64,000 nucleotides of DNA, from NCBI GenBank assembly GCA_030427905.1, contig JAUICL010000001.1:434001-498000 (forward strand). Reading direction: 5' to 3'. Positions 43,821 to 51,250 of the stretch are shown piece by piece. This stretch comes from Bacteroidia bacterium (GTDB lineage: Bacteria; Bacteroidota; Bacteroidia; Flavobacteriales_D; Cryomorphaceae). The notes beneath the pieces are model-generated. The model made no database searches, had not been told where the DNA came from, and saw only the letters and a program-made list of their open reading frames with translations. Numbering within the stretch: position 1 is the first letter of the stretch; each line of letters starts with the position of its first letter. The position numbers were made by a program, and so were the translations under genes.

Positions 43821-44354
43821 GTGAATTACGGACAGGTAATACTCGTTGATGAGAACGACATCGAAATAGGTGTTGCAGAGAAGCTCGAAGCGCATCAACG
43901 CGGGCTTTTGCACCGTGCATTCTCGATAGTGATTTTCAATAAAGCAGGACAGATGCTCATTCACAAACGAGCAGAGTCAAAATATCACACACCTGGACTT
44001 TGGACAAATGCTTGTTGCTCACACCAACAACCGGGACTTACAACAGAAGAAGTGCTCGAGTCAAAACTCATGCAGGAAATGGGATTTGCCTGCTCATTGT
44101 CCCCAGCCTTCAAATTTGTCTACACGGCTCATTTTGACAACGGGCTGACCGAACATGAATTGGATCATGTCTTTATAGGTGAATACAGTGATGCCCCAAT
44201 TCCTAATCCCGACGAGGTAGGGGCGTGGCGATATGCAGACCCTTCAGATATCAGGGCTGAGATTCAAAATTATCCTAGTAACTTCACGCCGTGGTTTAAA
44301 GAGCTCTTTGAACCATCAGTTTCACATTACCAGTCGATGTTTGCTGTCAAGTGA
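43821..44354 (+). CDS. idi: Isopentenyl-diphosphate delta-isomerase, type I
   Basis: A 177-residue Nudix-fold enzyme interconverting IPP and DMAPP. Catalytic Cys in WTNACCSHQQPG, catalytic Glu in GLTEHELDHVFIGEY; RGLLHRAFSIVIFN and HKRAESKYHTPGLW are typical. It starts with GTG two bases after crtB and supplies precursors for carotenoids, so co-regulation is expected. Confidence 0.95.
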   Translation: MNYGQVILVDENDIEIGVAEKLEAHQRGLLHRAFSIVIFNKAGQMLIHKRAESKYHTPGLWTNACCSHQQPGLTTEEVLESKLMQEMGFACSLSPAFKFVYTAHFDNGLTEHELDHVFIGEYSDAPIPNPDEVGAWRYADPSDIRAEIQNYPSNFTPWFKELFEPSVSHYQSMFAVK

Positions 44355-44401
44355 ACTTTCTTCTGATACCTGTGTTAAGTAGACCTATTCAATGCTAGAT
44401 T

Positions 44402-44812
44402 TTGGAAATAACAGTATCCAGGCAAGCTCAGTTTAATGCCGCTCACCGTCTGCACAATCCCGATTGGTCTGAAGAGAAAAATCGAGATGTATTTGGGAAG
44501 TGCAATAACCCAAGCTATCACGGACACAACTACAAGCTGATTGTGAGTGTCACAGGTATGATAGATCCAGAAACGGGATACGTTATCGACATGAAAATCT
44601 TAAAGCAATTGATTAAGGAACATGTGGAAGACAAGTTCGACCACCGAAACTTAAACCTTGATACAGCAGAATTTGCCAATCTGAACCCAACGGCTGAGAA
44701 TATTGCCGTTGTCATCTGGAAGGCACTGCGCAGGCACATCGATTCTGCTCTTCACTTGAAGATAACACTGTATGAAACTGAACGGAATTTCGTCGAATAC
44801 GCTGGTAAGTGA
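44402..44812 (+). CDS. 6-pyruvoyl-tetrahydropterin synthase / QueD family enzyme
   Basis: A 136-residue zinc enzyme acting on dihydroneopterin triphosphate. Zinc ligands are in FNAAHRLHNP and YHGHNYKL, the catalytic Cys in GKCNNPSYHGHNY. The spacing C-x5-HGH and the stretch VIDMKILKQLI are closer to PTPS (biopterin synthesis) than to typical bacterial QueD. The start is a TTG at 44402. It overlaps folE, whose product makes its substrate, by 41 bases, which favours a biopterin-like pterin product. Confidence 0.88.
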   Translation: MEITVSRQAQFNAAHRLHNPDWSEEKNRDVFGKCNNPSYHGHNYKLIVSVTGMIDPETGYVIDMKILKQLIKEHVEDKFDHRNLNLDTAEFANLNPTAENIAVVIWKALRRHIDSALHLKITLYETERNFVEYAGK

Positions 44813-45449
44813 TCACTCTGCCAGCGCCTCCTTTCCAGACCACTCTCAATTAGAGCCTGCCCGCTTAAAAGTTGCCGCAGAACCTGAAACTAAAAAGGAA
44901 AAGATTGCTTTTCACTTTGCTGAAATAATGCGAACCATGGGTTTAGATCTTGCGGATGACTCCTTGCGGGATACCCCCAGTCGAGTTGCTAAAATGTACG
45001 TCGATGAAGTGTTTCGCGGACTCGATCAAGAGCAATTTCCGAGCATTACTCTTTTTGATAACAGCTATGGTTATGGTGAAATGCTCTTGGAGCGAAACAT
45101 AAAAGTTCACTCCATGTGCGAACACCACTTTGTCCCGATTATTGGACGAGCCCACGTGGCTTACCTCGCTAAGAACAAAGTGGTAGGCTTGTCTAAACTC
45201 AACCGAATTGTTGATCACTTTGCCAGAAGACCACAAGTTCAGGAAAGACTCACAGTGCAGATTGCCGACTGTCTTTCGGAAGTACTGGAAACGGAAGACG
45301 TAGCCGTTTACATCGAAGCCGATCACATGTGTGTAAAACTCCGAGGGGTATGTGATCATGAAAGTGATACCATCACATCGGCCTTGCGAGGGCAGTTTAC
45401 GAAAGGCCAATTGAGAAGGGAGTTTTATGACCTGATAAAGTCGAAATAA
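44772..45449 (+). CDS. folE: GTP cyclohydrolase I
   Basis: A 225-residue enzyme forming dihydroneopterin triphosphate from GTP. Seen: GLDLADDSLRDTPSRVAKMY, zinc and active-site MCEHHFVPIIGRAHVAYL, KVVGLSKLNRIVDHFARRPQ and HMCVKLRGV. The first 45 residues are a non-conserved extension. It overlaps the PTPS-like gene and the photolyase ATG (one base), so the four genes idi to photolyase are one operon. Confidence 0.95.
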   Translation: MKLNGISSNTLVSDHSASASFPDHSQLEPARLKVAAEPETKKEKIAFHFAEIMRTMGLDLADDSLRDTPSRVAKMYVDEVFRGLDQEQFPSITLFDNSYGYGEMLLERNIKVHSMCEHHFVPIIGRAHVAYLAKNKVVGLSKLNRIVDHFARRPQVQERLTVQIADCLSEVLETEDVAVYIEADHMCVKLRGVCDHESDTITSALRGQFTKGQLRREFYDLIKSK

Positions 45450-46750
45450 TGGAGACTACAGTTTCAGTATGCTGGTTCAGAAAAGACTTGCGTTTGAATG
45501 ATCACTCAGCTCTGAATGGTGCACTGAGCTCCGGCCGAAAAGTGATTTGTCTCTACGTTTTTGACCCCGCAGTATATCCATCTTTTGGTGATGGAAGCGA
45601 TCCACGTACCAGCTTTATTCTCGATCAGGTATCCGAAATGAAAGACAAGCTCCGGGAAAAGGATAGCGACATGGTTTTCAGATTAGGTAAAACCGAAGAA
45701 GTATGGGAAGAGATCTTTGACAAATACGATGTTGCAGCAGTCTATGCTTCCCATGATTACGAGCCGTTGGAAGTTCAAAGAGATAAAGCTTTTAGCCAAA
45801 CCTGTCAGGAAAAGGGTGTTGAGTTTGTTCGATTTCACGATAGAATTTTAATGGGGCCAGAAGATGCTTTGAAGGATGATGGAGACCCTTATTTGGTCTT
45901 CACACCTTACAAAAGGCGCTTTCTGGAAAACTTAAAAGCCGATTCTGGTAAGCTCGAAGAATTTAAGCTATCGTTCGAAAACCTACTTGGCTTTAAGGAC
46001 AAGCACTACCCAGCTTTCGATGGATACGAGCGGGAACAGTATGTTTCGCTCTATCCGGCTAAGCGACTTTCGGGATCCATGCTCGACGATTACGGTGATA
46101 AAAGGGACTACCCTGCCAAGGATGCCACCAGTAGGCTTAGCATGCACTTGGCTCATGGTACAGTCAGCATCAGGGAGCTCTCCAGAAGGGCCTTGAACAA
46201 AAGTGATGTTTGGATGAGTGAGCTTATTTGGCGAAACTTCTATTATACCCTCGCTTACTTGATGCCCAAATCCTTGTCTGATGGATTTAAAGATGGATAC
46301 AATCGAATCAATTGGGTAAATGATGAAGCTCAGTTTGAGCGTTGGAAAAAGGGCAAAACGGGTTACCCAATCGTAGATGCGGGAATGCGGCAGTTGAGCG
46401 AAACGGGTTATATGCACAACCGTGTTCGCATGATCGTCGCCAGTTTTTTAGTTAAGCATTTGTTGATAGATTGGCGATGGGGCGAAGCCTATTTTGCCGA
46501 GAAGCTTCTCGACTTTGATCTTCCTTCTAATAATGGTGGATGGCAATGGGCGTCTGGATCGGGGTGCGACGCGGCGCCTTACTTCCGGATATTCAACCCA
46601 TACCGCCAGCAAGAGCGGTTTGATTCTAAGTTCGAATACGTAAAAACATGGGTTCCAGAATACGATCGAGATACTTACCCCGACCCAATCGTTCCGCACA
46701 AAGAAGCTAGGACGAGGGCTATCGATGAGTATAAAAAGGCTTTAGGATAG
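45449..46750 (+). CDS. phrB: Deoxyribodipyrimidine photolyase / cryptochrome
   Basis: A 433-residue class I photolyase-like flavoprotein. N-terminal antenna domain from VCWFRKDLRLNDHSAL; FAD domain with ELIWRNFYYTLAYLMPKS, GKTGYPIVDAGMRQLSETGY, NRVRMIVASFLVKHLLIDWR and GGWQWASGSGCDAAPYFRIF. These fit a CPD photolyase that uses light to repair pyrimidine dimers, though a signalling cryptochrome cannot be excluded. It ends the light operon before a terminator. Confidence 0.95.
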   Translation: METTVSVCWFRKDLRLNDHSALNGALSSGRKVICLYVFDPAVYPSFGDGSDPRTSFILDQVSEMKDKLREKDSDMVFRLGKTEEVWEEIFDKYDVAAVYASHDYEPLEVQRDKAFSQTCQEKGVEFVRFHDRILMGPEDALKDDGDPYLVFTPYKRRFLENLKADSGKLEEFKLSFENLLGFKDKHYPAFDGYEREQYVSLYPAKRLSGSMLDDYGDKRDYPAKDATSRLSMHLAHGTVSIRELSRRALNKSDVWMSELIWRNFYYTLAYLMPKSLSDGFKDGYNRINWVNDEAQFERWKKGKTGYPIVDAGMRQLSETGYMHNRVRMIVASFLVKHLLIDWRWGEAYFAEKLLDFDLPSNNGGWQWASGSGCDAAPYFRIFNPYRQQERFDSKFEYVKTWVPEYDRDTYPDPIVPHKEARTRAIDEYKKALG

Positions 46751-46823
46751 CCATATTCTAGTTTCGCACGAAGCTTTTAGTTTGAAAGGAGTTGTTTTAA
46801 GGCTCAGTAAATCAGCCAGATGG

Positions 46824-46859
46824 GCGTCTTATCACTTGGTGTGAAAAAGACGCTTTTTT
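46824..46859 (+). terminator. Rho-independent terminator after photolyase
   Basis: GCGTCTT pairs with AAGACGC, with a smaller inner pairing (TCAC-TTGG-TGTGA), followed by six T. It ends the crtB-to-photolyase operon. Confidence 0.85.
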
Positions 46860-46889
46860 GTTATTTGGAATTCAATAATCAAAAAGAAG

Positions 46890-46919
46890 TGTTTAACGAA
46901 ATTGATATAACATTAAACA
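46890..46919. promoter_or_regulatory. Inverted-repeat operator, copy 2 (before the FAS1 gene)
   Basis: TGTTTAACGAA, eight bases, AACATTAAACA: the left arm equals that of copy 1, the right arm keeps TTAAACA, and the spacing is the same. The flanks AAG before and AAACA after also match copy 1. No TAnnTTTG element overlaps it, so a different sigma factor may act here. Confidence 0.65.
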
Positions 46920-46991
46920 AAACATAGTAGGGCCTGTTGTAGTGGTGTATCTCAACAAAGGGATCATTTAAAACCACTTAATACTATTGTT

Positions 46992-48545
46992 ATGAAAAAG
47001 TTTTTACTTGGAGTTATTGCAGCCCTCACACTTGGAGTGCAAACGCAGGCTCAAACCATTGCGCAGATTGTTGCAGATAGCGACGATCACAATACCCTGG
47101 AAGCTGCTCTGGCTGCAGCGAACTTGACCGATGTACTTGATGGTACGGATGAGTACACGCTTTTTGCACCTACAGATGCTGCATTCGATGCCTTGCCGGC
47201 AAATTTTGTAAATATGCTCCTTACTGACCCCGACGGAGTTCTGACCGATATACTCCTTTATCACGTGGTTGGTGGAACCGCCCTTTCAACCGACTTGTCT
47301 GATGGTCAGATGGTAGAAACTGCATTCAACATGCAGTCGGTTACGGTAAGCATCGATGGCGGTATGGTGATGATTAATATGTCTACAGTTACGGGCGCTG
47401 ACATTGTTGCCGATAATGGCGTGGTGCATGTAATTGACGCCGTGCTTGTTCCGGAAACCACGACTATTGTTGATGTGGTAGTCAATAGCCCTGATCACAA
47501 CACACTCGAAGCAGCTGTGTTGGCAGCTGGATTGGAAACTACACTTGGTGGTCCTGGAGCTTTTACACTTTTTGCTCCAACCGACGCTGCATTTGCCGCT
47601 CTTCCAGATGGGTTGGTTGAGCTTCTTTTGACAGATCCATCAGGAGTTTTGACAGACATTTTGCTCTATCACGCCATCGATGGAATTGTGCTTTCAACTG
47701 ACTTGTCAGACGGGCAAATGGCCATGACGATCAATGGCCAAGATGTTACAGTGATGATTGATGAGGGCGATGTTTTCATCAATAACGCACAAGTGACCGT
47801 GGCTGATATTGTTACAGTAAACGGTGTTGTTCATGTTGTCGATGCTGTTCTCGTTCCGATGACCACGACTATTTATGATGTAGTAGAAGGCAGCGACGAT
47901 CACAACACTTTGCAGACAGCACTTGAACTTTCTGGACTCGACGAAACACTTTCAGAGCCTGGGGCATATACGCTTTTTGCACCTACTGACGCGGCTTTCG
48001 AGATGCTACCAGACGGTGTGCTTGATGATCTAGTGGCTGATCCGAATGGATCCCTTACTGATGTGTTGCTGTATCACGCGCTCGGCTCAATTGCAATCTC
48101 AACTAATTTGATGGAAGGACCAGTTCCAACTCTTTTTGGAGAAGATATTACAGTTTCGCTTAGTAGCGGGGTGATGATTAACGATGCGATGGTAACAGTA
48201 GCGGACATTCCGACTATCAACGGGGTGGTTCATGTTATTGATGCGGTACTTGTTCCTCAAACATTGAGTGCTGAAGAAATTCAAGCCCTTGAAGATTATA
48301 GAATGTTCCCGAATCCGGCCCGAGATCAGTTTGCTCTTGAGTTAGAGCTCACAGAATCTGTTGAAGTCTCTTATGATATCCTCACGCTTGATGGTCGAAT
48401 TGTCAAGACGGCATACTTGGGTAATAGAGGGACTGGATTGAATAGAGAATTGATTAACACATCCGATTTATCTGAAGGAATGTACTTACTGGAAGTGACC
48501 CTTGGCAATGGTAGAATGGTTGAAAAATTGCAGATAGTACAATAG
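46992..48545 (+). CDS. Secreted protein with three FAS1 domains and a T9SS sorting domain
   Basis: A 517-residue protein with a signal peptide (KKFLLGVIAALTLGVQTQAQ), three fasciclin domains of about 135 residues (each with YTLFAPTDAAF or FTLFAPTDAAF, LLYH and NGVVHVIDAVLVP), and a C-terminal type A sorting domain (MFPNPARDQFALELEL to EKLQIVQ) for export by the type IX system and surface attachment. FAS1 domains usually mediate adhesion. It carries the same upstream inverted repeat as the ECF sigma gene, so it may be light-controlled. Confidence 0.94.
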   Translation: MKKFLLGVIAALTLGVQTQAQTIAQIVADSDDHNTLEAALAAANLTDVLDGTDEYTLFAPTDAAFDALPANFVNMLLTDPDGVLTDILLYHVVGGTALSTDLSDGQMVETAFNMQSVTVSIDGGMVMINMSTVTGADIVADNGVVHVIDAVLVPETTTIVDVVVNSPDHNTLEAAVLAAGLETTLGGPGAFTLFAPTDAAFAALPDGLVELLLTDPSGVLTDILLYHAIDGIVLSTDLSDGQMAMTINGQDVTVMIDEGDVFINNAQVTVADIVTVNGVVHVVDAVLVPMTTTIYDVVEGSDDHNTLQTALELSGLDETLSEPGAYTLFAPTDAAFEMLPDGVLDDLVADPNGSLTDVLLYHALGSIAISTNLMEGPVPTLFGEDITVSLSSGVMINDAMVTVADIPTINGVVHVIDAVLVPQTLSAEEIQALEDYRMFPNPARDQFALELELTESVEVSYDILTLDGRIVKTAYLGNRGTGLNRELINTSDLSEGMYLLEVTLGNGRMVEKLQIVQ

Positions 48546-48567
48546 TACGGAGCGGTTTTCCAGTTTG

Positions 48568-48596
48568 GGGCTGTCGAAAGACAGCCCTTTTTTTTT
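48568..48596 (+). terminator. Rho-independent terminator of the FAS1 gene
   Basis: GGGCTGTC-GAAA-GACAGCCC followed by nine T: an 8-bp perfect stem with a stable tetraloop, 23 bases after the stop codon. Confidence 0.93.
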
Positions 48597-48644
48597 AAAC
48601 ATTGCAGCGGTATTTGCGTTTAAAGATGTTGTAGTACAATTTAT

Positions 48645-49136
48645 ATGAGTATCAAAACAAATACAGGCGAAACGGTAGAAGAGTTGAGCAGTGTGCGTCA
48701 GGTCGTACTTGTATTCTTACGCCACTTTGGCTGCATGTTCTGCCGCGAAACCATGACTCGATTGGCTAGCGAGAAGGCAGAAATAGAGAGAATGGGGATG
48801 GAGCTTGTTCTCGTTCACATGGTAGACGAAGATGTGGCAGATCAAATTTTGGAACTCTACGACCTATCCGACATCCGGCATATTTCTGACCCAAACCAAG
48901 AAGTTTACAAACATTTTGGCTTATCCAGAGCTTCATCTCTACACCTTATTCATCCCTTAAACATATGGCGGACGTTCTACTACGGAATAGTTCGGGGTCA
49001 TTTTTTCGGCAAAGCGGTCAGCGATCCGAGTCAAATGCCAGGCCTTTTTATCATGAGCAAGGGGCGTGTTGTCAAAGCCCACCGGTATAGATTGGTCAGC
49101 GATCAGCCGAGTGTGCTCGACTTTGTGACGGGTTAA
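48645..49136 (+). CDS. Peroxiredoxin-like (AhpC/TSA, PRXL2-type) protein
   Basis: A 163-residue thioredoxin-fold protein with a CxxC site in FLRHFGCMFCRETMTRLASE. The later part (VYKHFGLSRAS, FGKAVSDPSQMPGLFIMSKG) matches the PRXL2-like branch of AhpC/TSA rather than classical peroxiredoxins, which have a TxxC site. Likely redox function in the cytosol, substrate unknown. No signal peptide. It lies between the FAS1 gene and the lycopene-cyclase-like gene. Confidence 0.87.
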   Translation: MSIKTNTGETVEELSSVRQVVLVFLRHFGCMFCRETMTRLASEKAEIERMGMELVLVHMVDEDVADQILELYDLSDIRHISDPNQEVYKHFGLSRASSLHLIHPLNIWRTFYYGIVRGHFFGKAVSDPSQMPGLFIMSKGRVVKAHRYRLVSDQPSVLDFVTG

Positions 49137-49193
49137 ATTCGGTATAATGCATTCCGAGCTATTTCTGTAAATTAGTGTTGGAATAGATCGTGA

Positions 49194-49907
49194 ATGATTC
49201 AAATCAATTACCTCACCCTCGTAGTCTTGATGTACATCCTTTCGGTAGTCATCGCCATAGTAGGAAGGACGAAGCTTCTGAGTTTTGTTTGGGGGATAAC
49301 GTTGAGCGTTCTACTGGTCTTGCTTTTTTACATCCCGTGGGTTGGCTGGTTCAAAAGTCTTGACGTACTGAGCTGGGATGATGCCTATACTACTCCGTTT
49401 AGCATCATCAACGTACCGCTCGATGAAATTTTGTGGATCGGGGGAGTCATGCTCTTTTTCTTAGTTCTCTACGAGTGGTCGTCTCGATTTGAGCATTTCT
49501 TTAAGAAAGCCACAAGCATTGTGAAGCTCACTGGATTCATGGCCCTGATTTTCTTTGCTCTTTCAATCGTCTTCGTCACCCAGATATACTCCTTTGCAAT
49601 ATTCTCTCTACTTGCCATTTTTCTGACGTGGCAGGCACTTATAGCGCGTGGGAAGTACATGGCGAAATCTATTTTCACTTTCACCATCAGTTTGCTTTTT
49701 CTCTTCCCTTTCGAGCTGTATCGCACAGGCTTTTTTTCAGAGCGAGCTATGGTGTGGTATGATCAGCAAGAGCATTTGCGGTGGACTGTTCTTTCTATTC
49801 CCGTCGAAAATATTGCACTCTATTTTCTGATTTTTCTGATAGTCATTACAATTTACGAAAACCTAAAGGCGCGCGTGTTGGACGCCGAATTGTCGACTAG
49901 TCAGTAG
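49194..49907 (+). CDS. Lycopene-cyclase-domain membrane protein
   Basis: A 237-residue integral membrane protein with about seven helices. It is made of two similar halves, each with the Pro-acidic motif of the heterodimeric/fused CrtYcd-type cyclases: IINVPLDEILWIGGVMLFF and LSIPVENIALYFLIFLIV. The usual YNP stretch before the first motif is changed to YTTPFS, so it is divergent. With crtB nearby, a lycopene beta-cyclase role is likely, though another carotenoid-modifying activity is possible. Confidence 0.8.
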   Translation: MIQINYLTLVVLMYILSVVIAIVGRTKLLSFVWGITLSVLLVLLFYIPWVGWFKSLDVLSWDDAYTTPFSIINVPLDEILWIGGVMLFFLVLYEWSSRFEHFFKKATSIVKLTGFMALIFFALSIVFVTQIYSFAIFSLLAIFLTWQALIARGKYMAKSIFTFTISLLFLFPFELYRTGFFSERAMVWYDQQEHLRWTVLSIPVENIALYFLIFLIVITIYENLKARVLDAELSTSQ

Positions 49908-50302
49908 AGCATGTGCAGGTGATCGTGAAGGGTAGATGTCAGAAGTTTGACAATCTCATTATTCGAGTTGGTTTTGTGCTGACAGTAGTACTCATACTCA
50001 TCGATGGTCATCATGCTCACAAACGAAGCAATTAGCGAGTTCTTAATGCGCCGATCGCTCCCCAGAACATCAGAGATGAAGTTTTTTTGGGTGTTTTGAT
50101 TGTAGGCATTGAACGCTGGCTTAAATTTTTTAATGTACTTCCGAAACTGAGCTATGATTATCCCCGTCTGAAATCTGAGGATAGGCATCAATGTATTATT
50201 ATGAAAATCATGGGGTTCTTCAGCATGGTTTGAGAAAGCTACCTTTCTGCTTCCAATTCTTTTCAGCCACTCATCTCTTTCACTCGCCAAAGTCTCATTC
50301 AT
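49901..50302 (-). CDS. Helical protein of unknown function
   Basis: A 133-residue soluble, all-helical protein with NNTLMPILRFQTGIIIAQFR and MMTIDEYEYYCQHK. It resembles a Bacteroidota family that I recall being labelled glyoxalase, but no glyoxalase metal site or beta-alpha-beta fold is visible, so I give no function. Its 3' end overlaps the lycopene-cyclase-like gene by seven bases. It diverges from the DUF4412-like gene. Confidence 0.72.
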   Translation of the reverse strand: MNETLASERDEWLKRIGSRKVAFSNHAEEPHDFHNNTLMPILRFQTGIIIAQFRKYIKKFKPAFNAYNQNTQKNFISDVLGSDRRIKNSLIASFVSMMTIDEYEYYCQHKTNSNNEIVKLLTSTLHDHLHMLY

Positions 50303-50361
50303 ATCACGTGAGTTTTTATCGAAAACATGTTACATTTAGACACCTTTATCATTTTTCTGAA

Positions 50362-51153
50362 ATGAAACCGACTCTTATGTTCAATCGGTCTATAGCTGCT
50401 AAATGTACTAAAACTCTGGTATCAGCCATTTTGCTGATGTCCTTGTCCGTTTTGACATTATCGCTATATGGGCAATCGGTCGATAAGGTTAAAGAAGTGT
50501 TTAACGACAATACCATCACCTTGCCCGTTGAATATCAGTTCGACAAGTCGGTGACTATGAAATTAACAACTTGGGAAAAAGATGGTTCGGCTGAGGGAAC
50601 TACTTCGGTGTATTTGATGCGATATCACAAAAATCATAATCACATTGGGATGGAACCCGTTGAGATGAGTGGATTGGATCAGGTTATGGATGCCGATGTG
50701 ATTATCGATTTTGACCGCATGCATATGATCACCTTCTTGGCTGGTGGTGAGTCAAGGATGGCTCTGGTTTCCGACATTTCCGATAAGCAAGTGGTGGCAC
50801 ATGGAACCACCGATTCTCGTGATGTCAAATTCAAGAAAACGGGGAATGAAAAAGAGCTCTTTGGATTCAAATGCTTTGAATACAAGGTGTCTGGCGATGA
50901 ACTAACGGGTACGGTGTGGAGCGCTCCTGATCTCGATTTAAACCTCAGCAAATCTTTTCAAGCCCTTGGACTTCAATTTGAAATGGGTGATGGTGGGCAG
51001 GACCCAAATGGATTTATCCTCGAGTTTGATTTAACCAATCAAGTTACGGATGCAAGGTCCAAGATGAATGTTATTCAAGTAGATCTGGATGACAGTTATA
51101 GCTTAGAAACAGCCGGTTTTGTCGTTACCAAAATGGCTAGTTCTAAGGAGTAG
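50362..51153 (+). CDS. Secreted DUF4412-like protein
   Basis: A 263-residue exported protein. A signal peptide follows a basic start (SAILLMSLSVLTLSLYGQS). The mature part has VIIDFDRMHMITFLAGGESR and TGNEKELFGFKCFEYKVSGD, as in DUF4412 proteins, a beta-rich family of unknown role. The frame is open from 50191, but ATG 50362 places the signal peptide correctly. It ends the accessory region before ileS. Confidence 0.82.
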   Translation: MKPTLMFNRSIAAKCTKTLVSAILLMSLSVLTLSLYGQSVDKVKEVFNDNTITLPVEYQFDKSVTMKLTTWEKDGSAEGTTSVYLMRYHKNHNHIGMEPVEMSGLDQVMDADVIIDFDRMHMITFLAGGESRMALVSDISDKQVVAHGTTDSRDVKFKKTGNEKELFGFKCFEYKVSGDELTGTVWSAPDLDLNLSKSFQALGLQFEMGDGGQDPNGFILEFDLTNQVTDARSKMNVIQVDLDDSYSLETAGFVVTKMASSKE

Positions 51154-51220
51154 TTGAGCCACCAATTTCTTCGACAACCCCTTCCTTTTTGCCGTATCAA
51201 TCGTACCCTTCTTCTTACTA

Positions 51221-51228
51221 TCTTTGCA
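51221..51228 (+). promoter_or_regulatory. -7 promoter element of ileS
   Basis: TATCTTTG, a perfect match, 22 bases before the ATG at 51251. A longer reading frame starts inside this element, which argues against it. Confidence 0.65.
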
Positions 51229-51250
51229 GGTCTTACAACAAGGCCAAGTC

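Noticed and set aside
47090-48290. Long minus-strand open frames across the FAS1 gene
   Set aside because: They recur once per FAS1 repeat as antisense shadows, with His/Asn-rich composition and no start signals.
50492-50505. GTGTTTAACGA word resembling the operator left arm
   Set aside because: It lies inside the DUF4412-like coding region and has no matching TTAAACA arm at the right distance.
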